Positions 19,586 through 28,267 of a stretch of DNA of 64,000 nt are shown here, in pieces. The position numbers and the translations under genes are program-made. This stretch comes from Fictibacillus marinisediminis (GTDB lineage Bacteria; Bacillota; Bacilli; Bacillales; Fictibacillaceae), in the NCBI RefSeq assembly GCF_023149135.1, contig NZ_JAIWJX010000002.1, positions 1,612,001 through 1,676,000 of the forward strand, read 5' to 3'. The first letter of the stretch is position 1; each line of letters opens with the position of its first letter. Below the pieces are notes generated by a model. It saw only the letters and a program-made list of their open reading frames with translations. It did not search any database and was not told the origin of the DNA.

Positions 19586-20413
19586 TTAAGCTTTCTTCTT
19601 CTTTGGTTTAGCCTTTTTTGTTTGAGATTCCGGTTTCTCTTCTGCTGTCTTGGACTGGTCGATACTCGCCTGCAGCGCTTCCATCAAGTCAACAACATTG
19701 GTTCGCGGCCGTTCTTCAGACACTTTGATTTCTTCACCGGAAATCTTGCTTTCTATGATGTTTAGAAGTGCTTCACGATATTCGTCTTTATATTTCTCAG
19801 GCTCGAAAGGCGTAGACAGCTGTTCGATTAACTGCTTTGCCATTTCTAGCTCTTTGTCATTCACCTGTATGTCCTCATCCAGTCCTGGAACATACTCGAC
19901 ATTACGAACTTCATCGGGGTAATATATCGTTTCCATGACAAGCCCTTTATCATAAACCCTTACAGCAGCCAAACTCTCTTTTGAACGAATCGTAATCTTT
20001 GCGAGTCCGATCCTTCCGCTTTCTTTCATTGCTTCTTTTAACAAAGTGAAAGGTTTTGCGCCGTTCTCTCCGGGGCCGATGAAATAGGAACGATTAAAGT
20101 AAATCGGGTCGATCTCTTCCAATGAGACAAAATCAATGATTTCAATGGCTTTATTCTTAATCCCGGCGATTTTGTCGAGATCTTCTTTTTCTATAAGCAC
20201 AAATTTTCCCGGCTCATATTCATAGCCTTTGACGATGTCTTCTTGTTCGACTTGCTGTTCACAAACCGGACAGGTTTTTTCATACTTGATCGGATTATGG
20301 CATTTTTTATGAAGATACCTCATCTTAATATCTTTGTCCTCAGTCGCTGCAAACAGCTTTATTGGAATATTAACCAGGCCGAAACTGATGCTTCCCTTCC
20401 ACATGGTATGCAT
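19586..20413 (-). CDS. ku: non-homologous end-joining protein Ku
   Basis: Homodimeric DNA-end-binding ring protein that recruits LigD. The 275-residue product begins MWKGSISFGLVNIPIKL, the characteristic Ku start, contains CPVCEQQ, and ends in a Lys-rich tail (TKKAKPKKKKA) like that of other bacterial Ku proteins. AAAGGGTG precedes the start. First gene of the ku-ligD unit. In B. subtilis ku/ligD act in spores; no sporulation promoter could be assigned here by eye. Confidence 0.95.
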   Translation of the reverse strand: MHTMWKGSISFGLVNIPIKLFAATEDKDIKMRYLHKKCHNPIKYEKTCPVCEQQVEQEDIVKGYEYEPGKFVLIEKEDLDKIAGIKNKAIEIIDFVSLEEIDPIYFNRSYFIGPGENGAKPFTLLKEAMKESGRIGLAKITIRSKESLAAVRVYDKGLVMETIYYPDEVRNVEYVPGLDEDIQVNDKELEMAKQLIEQLSTPFEPEKYKDEYREALLNIIESKISGEEIKVSEERPRTNVVDLMEALQASIDQSKTAEEKPESQTKKAKPKKKKA

Positions 20414-20477
20414 TGTCTACACCCTTTCCTAGTGTTCTTGTTCTAGTGTGTGACAATTGCCTGCCATTTTATCCAAA

Positions 20478-20505
20478 TAAAAAAAGCCGATCTTCATCGG
20501 CTTTT
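20478..20505 (-). terminator. terminator after the SDR gene
   Basis: Minus-strand stem AAAAGCCGA / TCGGCTTTT, 6-base loop, then a T-rich tract. It separates the SDR gene from ku. Confidence 0.9.
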
Positions 20506-20544
20506 CAGAATGTAAGAAATAGCTTGCATTGAGCTTTTCTTAAT

Positions 20545-21414
20545 CTATCCGTTAACAACCGTTCCTCCGTTGATGTGGATAGTCTGTCCTGAAACATAGG
20601 ATGAATCGTCACTTGCCAGGTAGACATAGGCTGGTGCCAGTTCTTCAGGCTGGCCCGGACGCTTCATAGGGGAGTTTTTTCCAAATACATCCACTTCTTC
20701 TGCAGTAAAGGTAGAAGGGATCAGTGGTGTCCAAATCGGTCCTGGGGCAATTGCATTTACTCTAATGCCTTTTTCGACGATTGAATTGGAAAGGGCGCGA
20801 GTAAACGACACGATTGCTCCTTTGGTCGATGAGTAGTCGATCAGTTTAGGGTGGCCCTTATAAGCAGTTATTGAAGCGGTATTGATGATGGAACTTCCAG
20901 CCTTGAAATGCTTTAAAGCGGCTTTCGTCAGATGGAACATGGAGAAGATATTTGTTCTAAAGGTTTTCTCCAGCTGCTCTGCTGAAATATCCTCAATGCT
21001 GTTCTGTGGATGCTGTTCACCAGCATTATTAACAAGAATGTCTAGCTGTCCAAATTCTCCAACGGTTTTTTCAACGGCTTCCTTGCAGAAGTTTTCGTCT
21101 CCAATGTCACCGGAAAATAAGAGGCAGCGAACGCCTTCCTGTTCGATCAGCGATTTTGTTTCTTCAGCGTCATTCTGTTCATCAAGATAGATGATGGACA
21201 ACTGAGCGCCCTCTTTTGCAAAGGCAATCGCAGCTGCCTTACCGATCCCGCTGTCGCCTCCTGTGACTAGGGCGACTTTTCCTTTGAGCTTGCCGCTGCC
21301 TTGATATGTTTTAGCTTGAGATTGCGGTTTTGGATTCATTTCCGATTCTGTTCCCGGCTGATGATTCTGGTGCTGTGCCGGAGGATCAATTTTTCTTTCT
21401 TGCTGGTCGCTCAT
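20545..21414 (-). CDS. SDR-family oxidoreductase (YhxC/YhxD-type general-stress group)
   Basis: Short-chain dehydrogenase of about 289 residues with a hydrophilic Gln/Pro-rich N-terminus (PPAQHQNHQPG) typical of the Bacillus stress-induced subgroup. NAD(P) binding: TGGDSGIG; conserved NNAG; catalytic Ser and YSSTK. The substrate is unknown. The start is uncertain: 21414 (MSDQQERK) fits homologue length; an in-frame ATG at 21453 and a TTG at 21477 are alternatives. It stands alone, with its own terminator. Confidence 0.85.
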   Translation of the reverse strand: MSDQQERKIDPPAQHQNHQPGTESEMNPKPQSQAKTYQGSGKLKGKVALVTGGDSGIGKAAAIAFAKEGAQLSIIYLDEQNDAEETKSLIEQEGVRCLLFSGDIGDENFCKEAVEKTVGEFGQLDILVNNAGEQHPQNSIEDISAEQLEKTFRTNIFSMFHLTKAALKHFKAGSSIINTASITAYKGHPKLIDYSSTKGAIVSFTRALSNSIVEKGIRVNAIAPGPIWTPLIPSTFTAEEVDVFGKNSPMKRPGQPEELAPAYVYLASDDSSYVSGQTIHINGGTVVNG

Positions 21415-21574
21415 TTTCTCATCCGTCCTTTGTCCATGGTTTGAATACGACATTATTCTTCCACATCTCTTATGCAATCAAACCTTTTTTTAAAAAAGGT
21501 AGACAAATATTGTTCATCTTTTCAAAGTGTTGCATAATGAAGTAAAAGATGACAAAGAGAGAGGCAGTGGTTTC

Positions 21575-22729
21575 ATGGTTGGTGTTGAAGCGTTGTCCAG
21601 CGAACAACTGTATCGGGCAATAAATCACTTTCGAACGCTTCATGAAAAGATTGTAAGGGAATGGCTGGACCATGCCTTAATAAAAAAAGAAGACCCTTTT
21701 TATGAAGAGGTCGTTAAGAACGGCAACCGCACCCTTGATTTGCTTTATAAGTATATAGAAAAACCGGATATTTCCCTGATTACGGACCTTACAAAAAAAA
21801 TTGCTCCTGAGCGAATTGAAGCCAAAACAGACATCAGTGAATTTGTTTATAACATAAACATAGGCAGGCAAATCGTAAACGATAAGGCACTGAACTCCAT
21901 TTTTCCTCCTGTAGAAATGAAGTGGATCATCATGACCATCAACCATTTTTTTGATCAGCTTCTTTACTATGCCATTAAAGAGTTTTCGTCATTGAATGAT
22001 GTTATCATCGAGAATAAAAACCAGTTTATTCAGGAAATGCACAGTGACAGGCTTACGATATTAGGGCAGATTGCGGCAAGCTTTGCACATGAGTTTAGGA
22101 ATCCGTTAACTTCTATTAAAGGATTCATTTATCTTTTGGAATCAGAGCTTGTACCGAATGAAAAAACCGACCATTATATTTCTATCATCAATGATGAGAT
22201 GGAAAATCTGCAGGACAAGATCAGCCAGTTCCTATTGCTTTCCAAGATGAAAGGGCTGGACGACCTTATCGCTATCTTTGATCTATCTATCTGTTTGCAT
22301 GAAATGATCGACTTTATGTACCCTCGTTTTCTAGAAGCGAAAATTAATCTAATGGCAGAAATCTCTCCAGATCTAAAGGTTGAAGGGGACAAGAACCAAT
22401 TGAAACAAGTCATCTTGAATATATTGAACAACGCCGTAGAGGAGCTTTGTGATCTTCCGGAAGAACGAATTATTAAAGTAAAAGCCTATCGTTCATCAGA
22501 AAAAATCAGGCTTGAAATATCAAACAATGGTTCACAGATTCCAGCCCACCTGCTCGAGAACATCTTTGAGCCATTCATTACAACCAAGGAGCTGGGGACC
22601 GGACTTGGATTATCGGTCTGCAAACAAATTGTTGAAAAGCATAATGGGCAAATCCTTGTTGAATCCAATGCTTCATATACTACTTTTTCCATCAGCATTC
22701 CAGAAGCAATCGAAAGAACATCTTTATAA
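21575..22729 (+). CDS. soluble sensor histidine kinase with HisK_N-type N-terminal domain (sporulation-kinase-like)
   Basis: Predicted cytoplasmic kinase of 384 residues with no membrane segments. Residues ~1-140 resemble the Bacillus histidine-kinase N-terminal domain (HisK_N), a helical, globin-like sensor in the B. anthracis BA2291 group; I infer this from pattern (SEQLYRAINHF, VREWLDHAL). Then come the H-box FAHEFRNPLTSIKGF, the N-box NILNNAVEEL, and G-boxes (FEPFITTKELGTGLGLS). ATG 21575 is preceded by GAGAGAGG. No response regulator is adjacent, which fits an orphan Spo0F/Spo0A-type kinase. The signal is unknown. Confidence 0.8.
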   Translation: MVGVEALSSEQLYRAINHFRTLHEKIVREWLDHALIKKEDPFYEEVVKNGNRTLDLLYKYIEKPDISLITDLTKKIAPERIEAKTDISEFVYNINIGRQIVNDKALNSIFPPVEMKWIIMTINHFFDQLLYYAIKEFSSLNDVIIENKNQFIQEMHSDRLTILGQIAASFAHEFRNPLTSIKGFIYLLESELVPNEKTDHYISIINDEMENLQDKISQFLLLSKMKGLDDLIAIFDLSICLHEMIDFMYPRFLEAKINLMAEISPDLKVEGDKNQLKQVILNILNNAVEELCDLPEERIIKVKAYRSSEKIRLEISNNGSQIPAHLLENIFEPFITTKELGTGLGLSVCKQIVEKHNGQILVESNASYTTFSISIPEAIERTSL

Positions 22730-22831
22730 GGTGTTTTTTTTTTGCAATGAAGTATTGTCTAGATTCGATGCTTGACGGACTTTAGCAGAGGCTTGCACCA
22801 TTCTTATGATTCACAAATCTGACATGAGAAA

Positions 22832-22874
22832 AGTGATTGTAATCACTATGAGGATATATTCGTTTTCTTATAAT
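22832..22874 (+). promoter_or_regulatory. Crp/Fnr-type box and -10 element of hmp
   Basis: AGTGATT-GT-AATCACT (22832-22847), a perfect 7-bp inverted repeat matching the Fnr pattern TGTGA-N6-TCACA in 4 of 5 bases per half-site. A perfect TATAAT follows at 22869-22874 with no clear -35. The box centre is about 41.5 bases upstream of the expected transcription start, the class II activator position. Confidence 0.6.
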
Positions 22875-22913
22875 GAACATGTAATCAATATGGAAACCAA
22901 AGGGGACTTTGTC

Positions 22914-24146
22914 ATGCTGGATCAAAAGACAATTGAAGTGATTAAATCAACCGTACCTGTGCTTAAAACTCACGGAAAGGAGATCACTACCCGTTTTTAT
23001 AAAAATTTGTTCACTAAACATCCGGAACTATTAAATATTTTTAATCATGCCAATCAAAAACAGGGACGCCAGCAGACGGCTTTAGCGAACGCCGTTTATG
23101 CGGCTGCTGCCAATATTGATCAGCTGGAATCGATTATTCCCGCAGTGAAGCAAATTGCCCAGAAGCATCGAAGCTTAGGGATTCTGCCTGAACATTATCC
23201 GATTGTCGGCGAAAACCTTCTTATAGCGATCAAGGAAGTGCTTGGCGATGCTGCAACTCCTGAAATCATAGAGGCATGGGGAAAAGCATACGGTGTAATT
23301 GCAGACGCGTTCATCGGAGTGGAAAGCCAAATGTATCAGGAAGCAGAACATCAGCCAGGAGGCTGGGAAGGATTCCGGAATTTTATCGTGGATCGGGTCG
23401 AAGAGGAGAGTTCAGTTATTACCTCTTACTTTTTAGTGCCGGAAGATCAAAAAGCCATCGCTGCCTTTAAACCTGGCCAGTACATCAGTATCAAGTTTGT
23501 GATCGATGGCGAAGAATACAATCATATTCGCCAGTACAGCTTATCAGATGCTCCAGGAACAGGCTATTATCGGATCAGTGTCAAGAAAGAAGCGATCGGC
23601 ACACATCCAGGCAAGGTTTCTGTGTATCTTCATGACCATATTAAACAAGGGGATATTCTGCAGGTAAGTGCTCCTGCCGGGGAGTTTTATCTTGATACAA
23701 AAAAAGAAACTCCAATTGTGCTTCTAAGCGGAGGAGTGGGTCTAACCCCAATGGTCAGCATGCTGAACACATTAGTTCAAGAACAAACAGAGAGAAACAT
23801 TACTTTCATTCATGCTGCCATCGACAGTACATTTCATGCATTCAGGGAGCATGTCAAGAATTTGGCTGCAGAGCTTGATCATATTAAAAGTTATGTCGTC
23901 TATGAGAATCCAACTCTTGAAGACGAAGAAAAAGGTTTGTACCACAAAGAGGGATACATTGATCTCAACTGGCTGAAAGGACTGAATCTCGATCCTAATG
24001 CGGACTATTATTTCTGTGGACCACTTCCATTCATGAAGGCTGTGTATCACTGCCTAATGGACCTTGGAATCCACGAACAGCAGATTCATTTTGAATTTTT
24101 CGGGCCAGCAGCAGAACTTACAGAAACCGTAAAAGTAAAAGCATAA
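22914..24146 (+). CDS. hmp: flavohemoglobin (nitric oxide dioxygenase)
   Basis: Cytoplasmic enzyme that converts NO to nitrate using NAD(P)H, FAD and heme. The 410-residue product has an N-terminal globin domain ([19 protein letters not shown]; proximal-side His in the QKHRSLGI region), then a FAD-binding domain ([10 protein letters not shown]) and a NAD-binding domain ([20 protein letters not shown]). The start at 22914 follows AAAGGGG; the open frame back to 22806 crosses the promoter. Monocistronic: own promoter and own terminator. Regulation probably involves a Crp/Fnr-family activator. Confidence 0.96.
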   Translation: MLDQKTIEVIKSTVPVLKTHGKEITTRFYKNLFTKHPELLNIFNHANQKQGRQQTALANAVYAAAANIDQLESIIPAVKQIAQKHRSLGILPEHYPIVGENLLIAIKEVLGDAATPEIIEAWGKAYGVIADAFIGVESQMYQEAEHQPGGWEGFRNFIVDRVEEESSVITSYFLVPEDQKAIAAFKPGQYISIKFVIDGEEYNHIRQYSLSDAPGTGYYRISVKKEAIGTHPGKVSVYLHDHIKQGDILQVSAPAGEFYLDTKKETPIVLLSGGVGLTPMVSMLNTLVQEQTERNITFIHAAIDSTFHAFREHVKNLAAELDHIKSYVVYENPTLEDEEKGLYHKEGYIDLNWLKGLNLDPNADYYFCGPLPFMKAVYHCLMDLGIHEQQIHFEFFGPAAELTETVKVKA

Positions 24147-24177
24147 AAAAAAAGCATCCGCAAAGGATGCTTTTTTT
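24147..24177 (+). terminator. terminator after hmp
   Basis: AAAAAAAGCATCC / GGATGCTTTTTTT with a 5-base loop; works on both strands and also faces the end of the convergent small gene. Confidence 0.94.
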
Positions 24178-24181
24178 AAAT

Positions 24182-24319
24182 TTACAAATGATCGTTTTCT
24201 TTAGAAAACGAATGTTTTCCAGCTGCTTTGTTTTTTTGTTCAGCTTCATTTTTCAACTGCTGATTCGCTTGACGATCGTTTTCTTTCTTATGAGCGTCTT
24301 TCGTGTATTTATGTGTCAA
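24182..24319 (-). CDS. 45-residue DUF3941-type protein
   Basis: A short hydrophilic protein starting with TTG at 24319, preceded by AGGAGGCGAG with 5-8 base spacing. The product starts MTHKYTKDAHKKEND and ends GKHSFSKENDHL, rich in Lys, Asn, Gln and Glu; the S-[YF]-S-K-x-x-D-H-L ending is what I recall for DUF3941 proteins of Bacillus. Function unknown. It lies between hmp and the DegV gene; the terminator next to hmp serves it too. Confidence 0.75.
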   Translation of the reverse strand: MTHKYTKDAHKKENDRQANQQLKNEAEQKNKAAGKHSFSKENDHL

Positions 24320-24364
24320 AAGTCTCGCCTCCTCATGATTTAACATGAGCGGGTAAGAATAACT

Positions 24365-25231
24365 TTATGCATCGGAATAGGGCTTTGTAAGAAAGAACAT
24401 GGCAATGGTGCCTGGACCCGCATGAGAGCCGATGGCACAGCCAATCATGGATATCATAATCTGTTCACAGCCGGTTTCTGCTTTAATCATTTCTTTTAAG
24501 GCATTTGCCGCTTCTTGATCATCGGCATGGCTGATCCCGATAATTTGATCTTCAAATGAAGTTCCCCGTTCTTTCATCAATTCGATCATCCGGCCAAACA
24601 CTTTCTTTTTGCCACGGATTTTTTCGATCGGATAGAGTTTGCCTTCCTTCATATGAAGAACCGGCTTTATTTTCAGCAGGCTTCCCATTACTGCTGCTGT
24701 CCGGCTAACACGGCCGCCTCTTAATAAATATTCCAAGTCATCTACGGTGAAAATATGCTCAGTATGGCTGAGGTAATAATTCGCTGTGTTTATTACTTCT
24801 TCTAGATTTTTTCCTTCTTTCGCAGCCTTTGCCGCCTGATATACAACAAGGCCAAAACCAAGAGAAGCACATTGGCTGTCGATAACACTGATATTTGCAT
24901 GAGGATATTCCTCAAGCACCTCCTGGCGCATGAGTTCAGCGGTCTGGAAAGTTCCGCTTAAGCCTGAAGAAAGCGTGATATAAACACAAGGCGTTTCAGT
25001 TACTGCGCATTTCTGGAAGGCTTGCTTAACAAGCAAAGGAGGAACCTGGGACGTTTTAGGTGCCGCACCTTCACGCATCTGATTATACAGCTGAAGCGGC
25101 TGTATGGTTTTCCTGTCATATTCTTCATGGCTATGAATGGTTACGACTAAAGGAAGCATATTAATTTCAAGTTCATCTATTATGTGCTGCGGCAGATCAC
25201 AGCCGCTGTCTGTAATGATCTGGACTCCCAT
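24365..25231 (-). CDS. yitS: DegV family fatty-acid-binding protein (YitS-like)
   Basis: DegV-fold protein of 288 residues that binds a fatty acid (FakB-type role in fatty acid kinase systems is known for the family). Motifs: TDSGCDLP at the N-terminus, TLSSGLSGTFQ (acyl-binding Ser), YLLRGGRVS and a C-terminal GAHAGPGT-like ending (GSHAGPGTIAMFF). The start at 25231 follows AAGGTGAT. It diverges from yitT as yitS/yitT neighbour each other in B. subtilis. The partner FakA is not in the window. Confidence 0.9.
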   Translation of the reverse strand: MGVQIITDSGCDLPQHIIDELEINMLPLVVTIHSHEEYDRKTIQPLQLYNQMREGAAPKTSQVPPLLVKQAFQKCAVTETPCVYITLSSGLSGTFQTAELMRQEVLEEYPHANISVIDSQCASLGFGLVVYQAAKAAKEGKNLEEVINTANYYLSHTEHIFTVDDLEYLLRGGRVSRTAAVMGSLLKIKPVLHMKEGKLYPIEKIRGKKKVFGRMIELMKERGTSFEDQIIGISHADDQEAANALKEMIKAETGCEQIMISMIGCAIGSHAGPGTIAMFFLTKPYSDA

Positions 25232-25393
25232 ATCAATCACCTTCAATTATGTATGATATCTTCAGTGTATACTTCACTATTGGTAATGGCAATAGAATGT
25301 TTCAAGCTAAAACCTTTGTGCCTATTGACTCCAGAAGTTAATTCTGATAAAAAAGTATAGTTGGGAAGCTATGAATCGAAAGGAAATTTAAGA

Positions 25394-26248
25394 ATGAATT
25401 ACACACCCATGCAAGAAATCAAGAAAATTATCGCCATTATTTTAGGTGCTGCGTTGAATGCAGCCGCCCTTAATTTATTTTTAATACCTGCCAAAGTGTA
25501 TGCGAGCGGATTTACCGGTGTGGCACAGCTCGTTTCTAGCTTGCTTGTCCATTCACCAGTTCCTATCTCAACTGGAATGCTTTTGTTTGTTCTAAACATT
25601 CCGGTAGCCATTCTAGGATGGATGAAGGTTGGTAAATCGTTCACCATCTACAGCTTTTTTTGTGTTTTTATGATGTCTTTTTTTCTTGAAATCATTCCTG
25701 TTGTTGAAATTTCAAAGGATATTTTGCTCAATGCGGTATTTGGAGGAGTGATTGCCGCTGTTGGTGTCGGCTTTACGCTAAAATATGGTGCTTCAACCGG
25801 GGGCCTAGATATCGTTGCCATGATTTTGTCACGTAAACACAACCGTCCGATCGGAACATATTTTCTGATTTTAAACGGCTGTATCATCCTTGCGGCCGGG
25901 CTGCTTTTCGGGTGGGAGAAAGCCCTTTATACACTCGTTACTTTATATGTTAGTACCCGTGTCATCGATGCAATCCATACCCGCCATGAGAAACTGACGG
26001 CTATGATTGTGACGAGAAAGGGAAGCGAATTAAAAGAAGCCATCCACTCAAGGCTGGTTAGGGGAATTACGATCGTCCCTGCAAAAGGAGCATTCTCAAA
26101 CGAAAACAAAGAGATGCTTGTTATTGTCGTAACCCGATATGAGCTATATGATTTAGAACACATCATTAAAGAAGTCGATCCAAGTGCATTCACCAATATA
26201 GTGAACACGACTGGAGTTTTCGGGTTATTTCGAAGAGATGATCAATAG
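25394..26248 (+). CDS. yitT: YitT family membrane protein (DUF2179)
   Basis: Membrane protein of 284 residues: five or six hydrophobic helices in the first ~200 residues (GAALNAAALNLFLIPAKVYASG near the start; YGASTGGLDIVAM), then a cytoplasmic DUF2179 domain (AIHSRLVRGITIVPAKGAF, ending in VFGLFRR). Family function is not established. ATG 25394 is preceded by AAAGGAAAT; the upstream frame to 25361 is not supported. Terminator follows at once. Confidence 0.92.
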   Translation: MNYTPMQEIKKIIAIILGAALNAAALNLFLIPAKVYASGFTGVAQLVSSLLVHSPVPISTGMLLFVLNIPVAILGWMKVGKSFTIYSFFCVFMMSFFLEIIPVVEISKDILLNAVFGGVIAAVGVGFTLKYGASTGGLDIVAMILSRKHNRPIGTYFLILNGCIILAAGLLFGWEKALYTLVTLYVSTRVIDAIHTRHEKLTAMIVTRKGSELKEAIHSRLVRGITIVPAKGAFSNENKEMLVIVVTRYELYDLEHIIKEVDPSAFTNIVNTTGVFGLFRRDDQ

Positions 26249-26298
26249 AAAAAAGAGTACCTTCAGGGAATTTTACCTGCAAGGTACTCTTTTTTTTT
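26247..26298. terminator. bidirectional terminator between yitT and the NifU-like gene
   Basis: Stem AAAAGAGTACCTT / AAGGTACTCTTTT with a 17-base loop and T8 on the plus side. Confidence 0.92.
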
Positions 26299-26299
26299 A

Positions 26300-26557
26300 T
26301 TATAACGTTTCCAGAACTTTCTGAATTTGGGGCACCAGTTCGTCCCAATCACTTTCAGGAAATTTGTTTACGGTAATAAAGTCTTGAAAACCGAAGATGG
26401 ATTCCACACCATCAATGCCAATAAGGGATTGTGCCAATTCTGAATCAGGTGTTTCTCCTGCTCTGGCTGATAATCTGCCTTCTAAAAAGGGCTGGCTTGC
26501 GGAAAATTTAAGAGCATTTGGGTTTGGGGTTGGTTGTATTCCAAATTCTACTGCCAT
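26300..26557 (-). CDS. NifU N-terminal (Scaffold protein Nfu N) domain protein
   Basis: A protein of 85 residues consisting only of the Nfu N-terminal domain: begins AVEFGIQPTPNPNALKF, the family signature, and has IDGVESIFGFQDFITVNK. It lacks the CxxC NifU domain, so it cannot itself hold an Fe-S cluster in the usual way. The start at 26557 has AGGAG with 9-base spacing; ATG 26566 is too near. It is downstream of the GNAT gene by 18 bases, probably co-transcribed. The precise role is unknown. Confidence 0.85.
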   Translation of the reverse strand: MAVEFGIQPTPNPNALKFSASQPFLEGRLSARAGETPDSELAQSLIGIDGVESIFGFQDFITVNKFPESDWDELVPQIQKVLETL

Positions 26558-26575
26558 TCTTCTCATCTCCTGTTA

Positions 26576-27028
26576 TTAAAAATTAAAACGATACCTCTGT
26601 GATACAATATCATGAAAATCAAGGGAGTTGTACAGGTGTTTTGTGACTGAATTGTTGATTCCTGTTTCCAGCTCTATGGACTTAATCCCTTCATGTTCTG
26701 CCCAATGGATCAGATGCAGCAAAATTTTGCGGGCAATTCCTTTGTTTCGCGCATTTTCCCGGACGAAAAGTTCGTTTAACCAAAGATAGGGGCCGCCGAG
26801 AGGCAAGCTGATTCCGATGTTGTAGAATGCAACTCCGAAAACTTCTCCTGCTTCCTCGGCGATGATGACGCCTGAGTTGGAATCCTTCTGGATGGCAAGA
26901 GAAATGCCGTTTAGTACTTTTTGATAACTGCCATCATCCTCTGAACGCGTACGCTGCTGAGAGATCAAATCCGCGATTTTCTTGGTTAAATCCTCAGTGG
27001 CGTCAGCCGGAACTTCATAGACAAACAT
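26576..27028 (-). CDS. GNAT family N-acetyltransferase
   Basis: 150-residue acetyl-CoA-dependent acetyltransferase. Core: YLWLNELFVRENARNKGIARKIL (motif A with RxxGIA pyrophosphate loop, residues ~82-104), then IELETGINNSVTKHLYNSLDF (motif B, C-terminal Tyr/Phe-rich end). GGAGG precedes the start codon. Substrate not predictable. First gene of a two-gene minus-strand unit with the NifU-N gene. Confidence 0.88.
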   Translation of the reverse strand: MFVYEVPADATEDLTKKIADLISQQRTRSEDDGSYQKVLNGISLAIQKDSNSGVIIAEEAGEVFGVAFYNIGISLPLGGPYLWLNELFVRENARNKGIARKILLHLIHWAEHEGIKSIELETGINNSVTKHLYNSLDFHDIVSQRYRFNF

Positions 27029-27155
27029 TAAAATCCTCCATGCAAATAGGTTTTGTAGCTACATTATAACAAAATAATCACTTTGCGACTGTGAGCAAAT
27101 GAATTTTACAGGCGAATATTTATAATGAAACTAAAAAATGGCAAGGGGGGAGTTC

Positions 27156-27743
27156 ATGAAAACATTGGTGTGCTTCGGTGACAGCATCACTTCTGAGGAA
27201 AAAAGCGATGACGGTTCACTTAGGCTGAGTTCAAGGGTGCGTTTGTCCCTGCAGAAATGGAATGTTATTAATGCAGGTGTACCTGCTGAAACCACGCGAG
27301 TGGCGTTAACCCGTTTTCAGGAAGACGTTTTACGGCATGACCCTGATCTGGTGACCATTCTTTTTGGTGCAAATGATGCGAGCAGACATCGTTTAATCGA
27401 AGTGGAAGAATATAAAAAAAACCTGGAATACATGATTGAAAAGCTTGGTCCATCAAAGGTCATCCTTGTTTCTCCGTCACCGGTTAACGAACGTTTTCAA
27501 CATGCGAGATCAAATGAGGAGTTGAAGAATTACGCGTTTGCGGTAAGAAAATTGGCAAAAAAGTACAATACCCATTTCGTGGATTTATGGACAGAGATGA
27601 TCAACAAAGATTATTGCAAGATGCTTAATAATGATGGCCTGCATTTTAATAAAAAGGGCTATAAACTCCTTGCAGATCTCGTCATCCGAAAAATGGAAAA
27701 GATTTCAAAATCCCAAGCTTCGAAAAGAATGTTACTGCTATAG
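27156..27743 (+). CDS. SGNH/GDSL-family esterase
   Basis: 195-residue cytoplasmic hydrolase (no signal peptide). Block I FGDSIT (nucleophile Ser), block II Gly in NAGVPAET, block III GANDA and block V DGLHF (catalytic Asp-x-x-His). It resembles the isoamyl-acetate esterase IAH1 group (FGANDAS). Start 27156 has AGGGGGG upstream. Natural substrate unknown. Monocistronic with a terminator shared with the convergent small gene. Confidence 0.9.
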   Translation: MKTLVCFGDSITSEEKSDDGSLRLSSRVRLSLQKWNVINAGVPAETTRVALTRFQEDVLRHDPDLVTILFGANDASRHRLIEVEEYKKNLEYMIEKLGPSKVILVSPSPVNERFQHARSNEELKNYAFAVRKLAKKYNTHFVDLWTEMINKDYCKMLNNDGLHFNKKGYKLLADLVIRKMEKISKSQASKRMLLL

Positions 27744-27754
27744 TGGGTTACCCA

Positions 27755-27788
27755 TAAAAAAAGGCTGAGAGAAAACTCTCGGCCCTTT
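27755..27788. terminator. bidirectional terminator
   Basis: AAAAAGGCTGAGAG / CTCTCGGCCCTTTT with an AAAA loop (one G-U or mismatch), between convergent genes; overlaps the stop of the minus-strand gene. Confidence 0.88.
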
Positions 27789-28039
27789 TACTGCTGGTCT
27801 TGCGTGCTGCTTTTTGTCTGATCAAGCTCTTCCTGCAGTTCAGCAAGCTGCTGGCGTTCTGCATCAGAAGAGTCAGCCATGGCGGAAGAGATAATATTCT
27901 GTGCTACTGAAACGTCTTCGTTGCTGAAGTCATTGTTATGCTGGCTGATTTGCTCATGCTGTTCGTGTTGTCCCTCTTCATTTTTTCCAACCAGATTGGA
28001 AACAGCTTCTCTTGCTCTCTGAAAAATATTATTACCCAT
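27788..28039 (-). CDS. small hydrophilic protein, DUF3813-like
   Basis: 83 residues, Gln/Glu/Asn-rich, without Cys or membrane segment. Starts MGNNIFQRAREAVSNLV and has SSAMADSSDAERQQLAELQEEL; this fits what I remember of DUF3813 proteins in Bacillus, though I cannot confirm it. AGGAGG of its ribosome site lies inside the last codons of the small gene just upstream, so the pair is translationally coupled. Confidence 0.7.
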   Translation of the reverse strand: MGNNIFQRAREAVSNLVGKNEEGQHEQHEQISQHNNDFSNEDVSVAQNIISSAMADSSDAERQQLAELQEELDQTKSSTQDQQ

Positions 28040-28042
28040 CGG

Positions 28043-28186
28043 TTAATTTCCTCCTAATGTAATATTTTTTTGAACTTCTTGCTTCGTTTCTTTAATGTCT
28101 TCATTTAGCTGCTGCTGAACGTCATTATGCTTTACTTCATCAGCGCCTTGCTGTATAGCACGTTTTGATTTGCTGTGCTTGCTCAT
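28043..28186 (-). CDS. 47-residue hydrophilic protein of unknown function
   Basis: Starts at ATG 28186 with AGGAGG 8-10 bases upstream. Product starts MSKHSKSKRAIQQGADEVKH and ends NITLGGN; highly charged, probably helical. The stop lies 3 bases before the downstream gene's start, and its final LGG codons provide that gene's Shine-Dalgarno. An ATG 4 bases earlier opens a frame that ends after 16 codons and is not used. No family recognised. Confidence 0.7.
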   Translation of the reverse strand: MSKHSKSKRAIQQGADEVKHNDVQQQLNEDIKETKQEVQKNITLGGN

Positions 28187-28267
28187 TCATTTTTGCCTCC
28201 TAACGGTTTATATTAGTTTTTACACAAGCACGAGTTTTATGTAGAAAGCTCACCCTTCCAAAATTTA

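Noticed and set aside
21481..21502. Palindrome of T and A runs (CCTTTTTTTAAAAAAGG) between the SDR and kinase genes as an operator
   Set aside because: It is mostly an A/T tract; a chance palindrome or a weak terminator is as likely.
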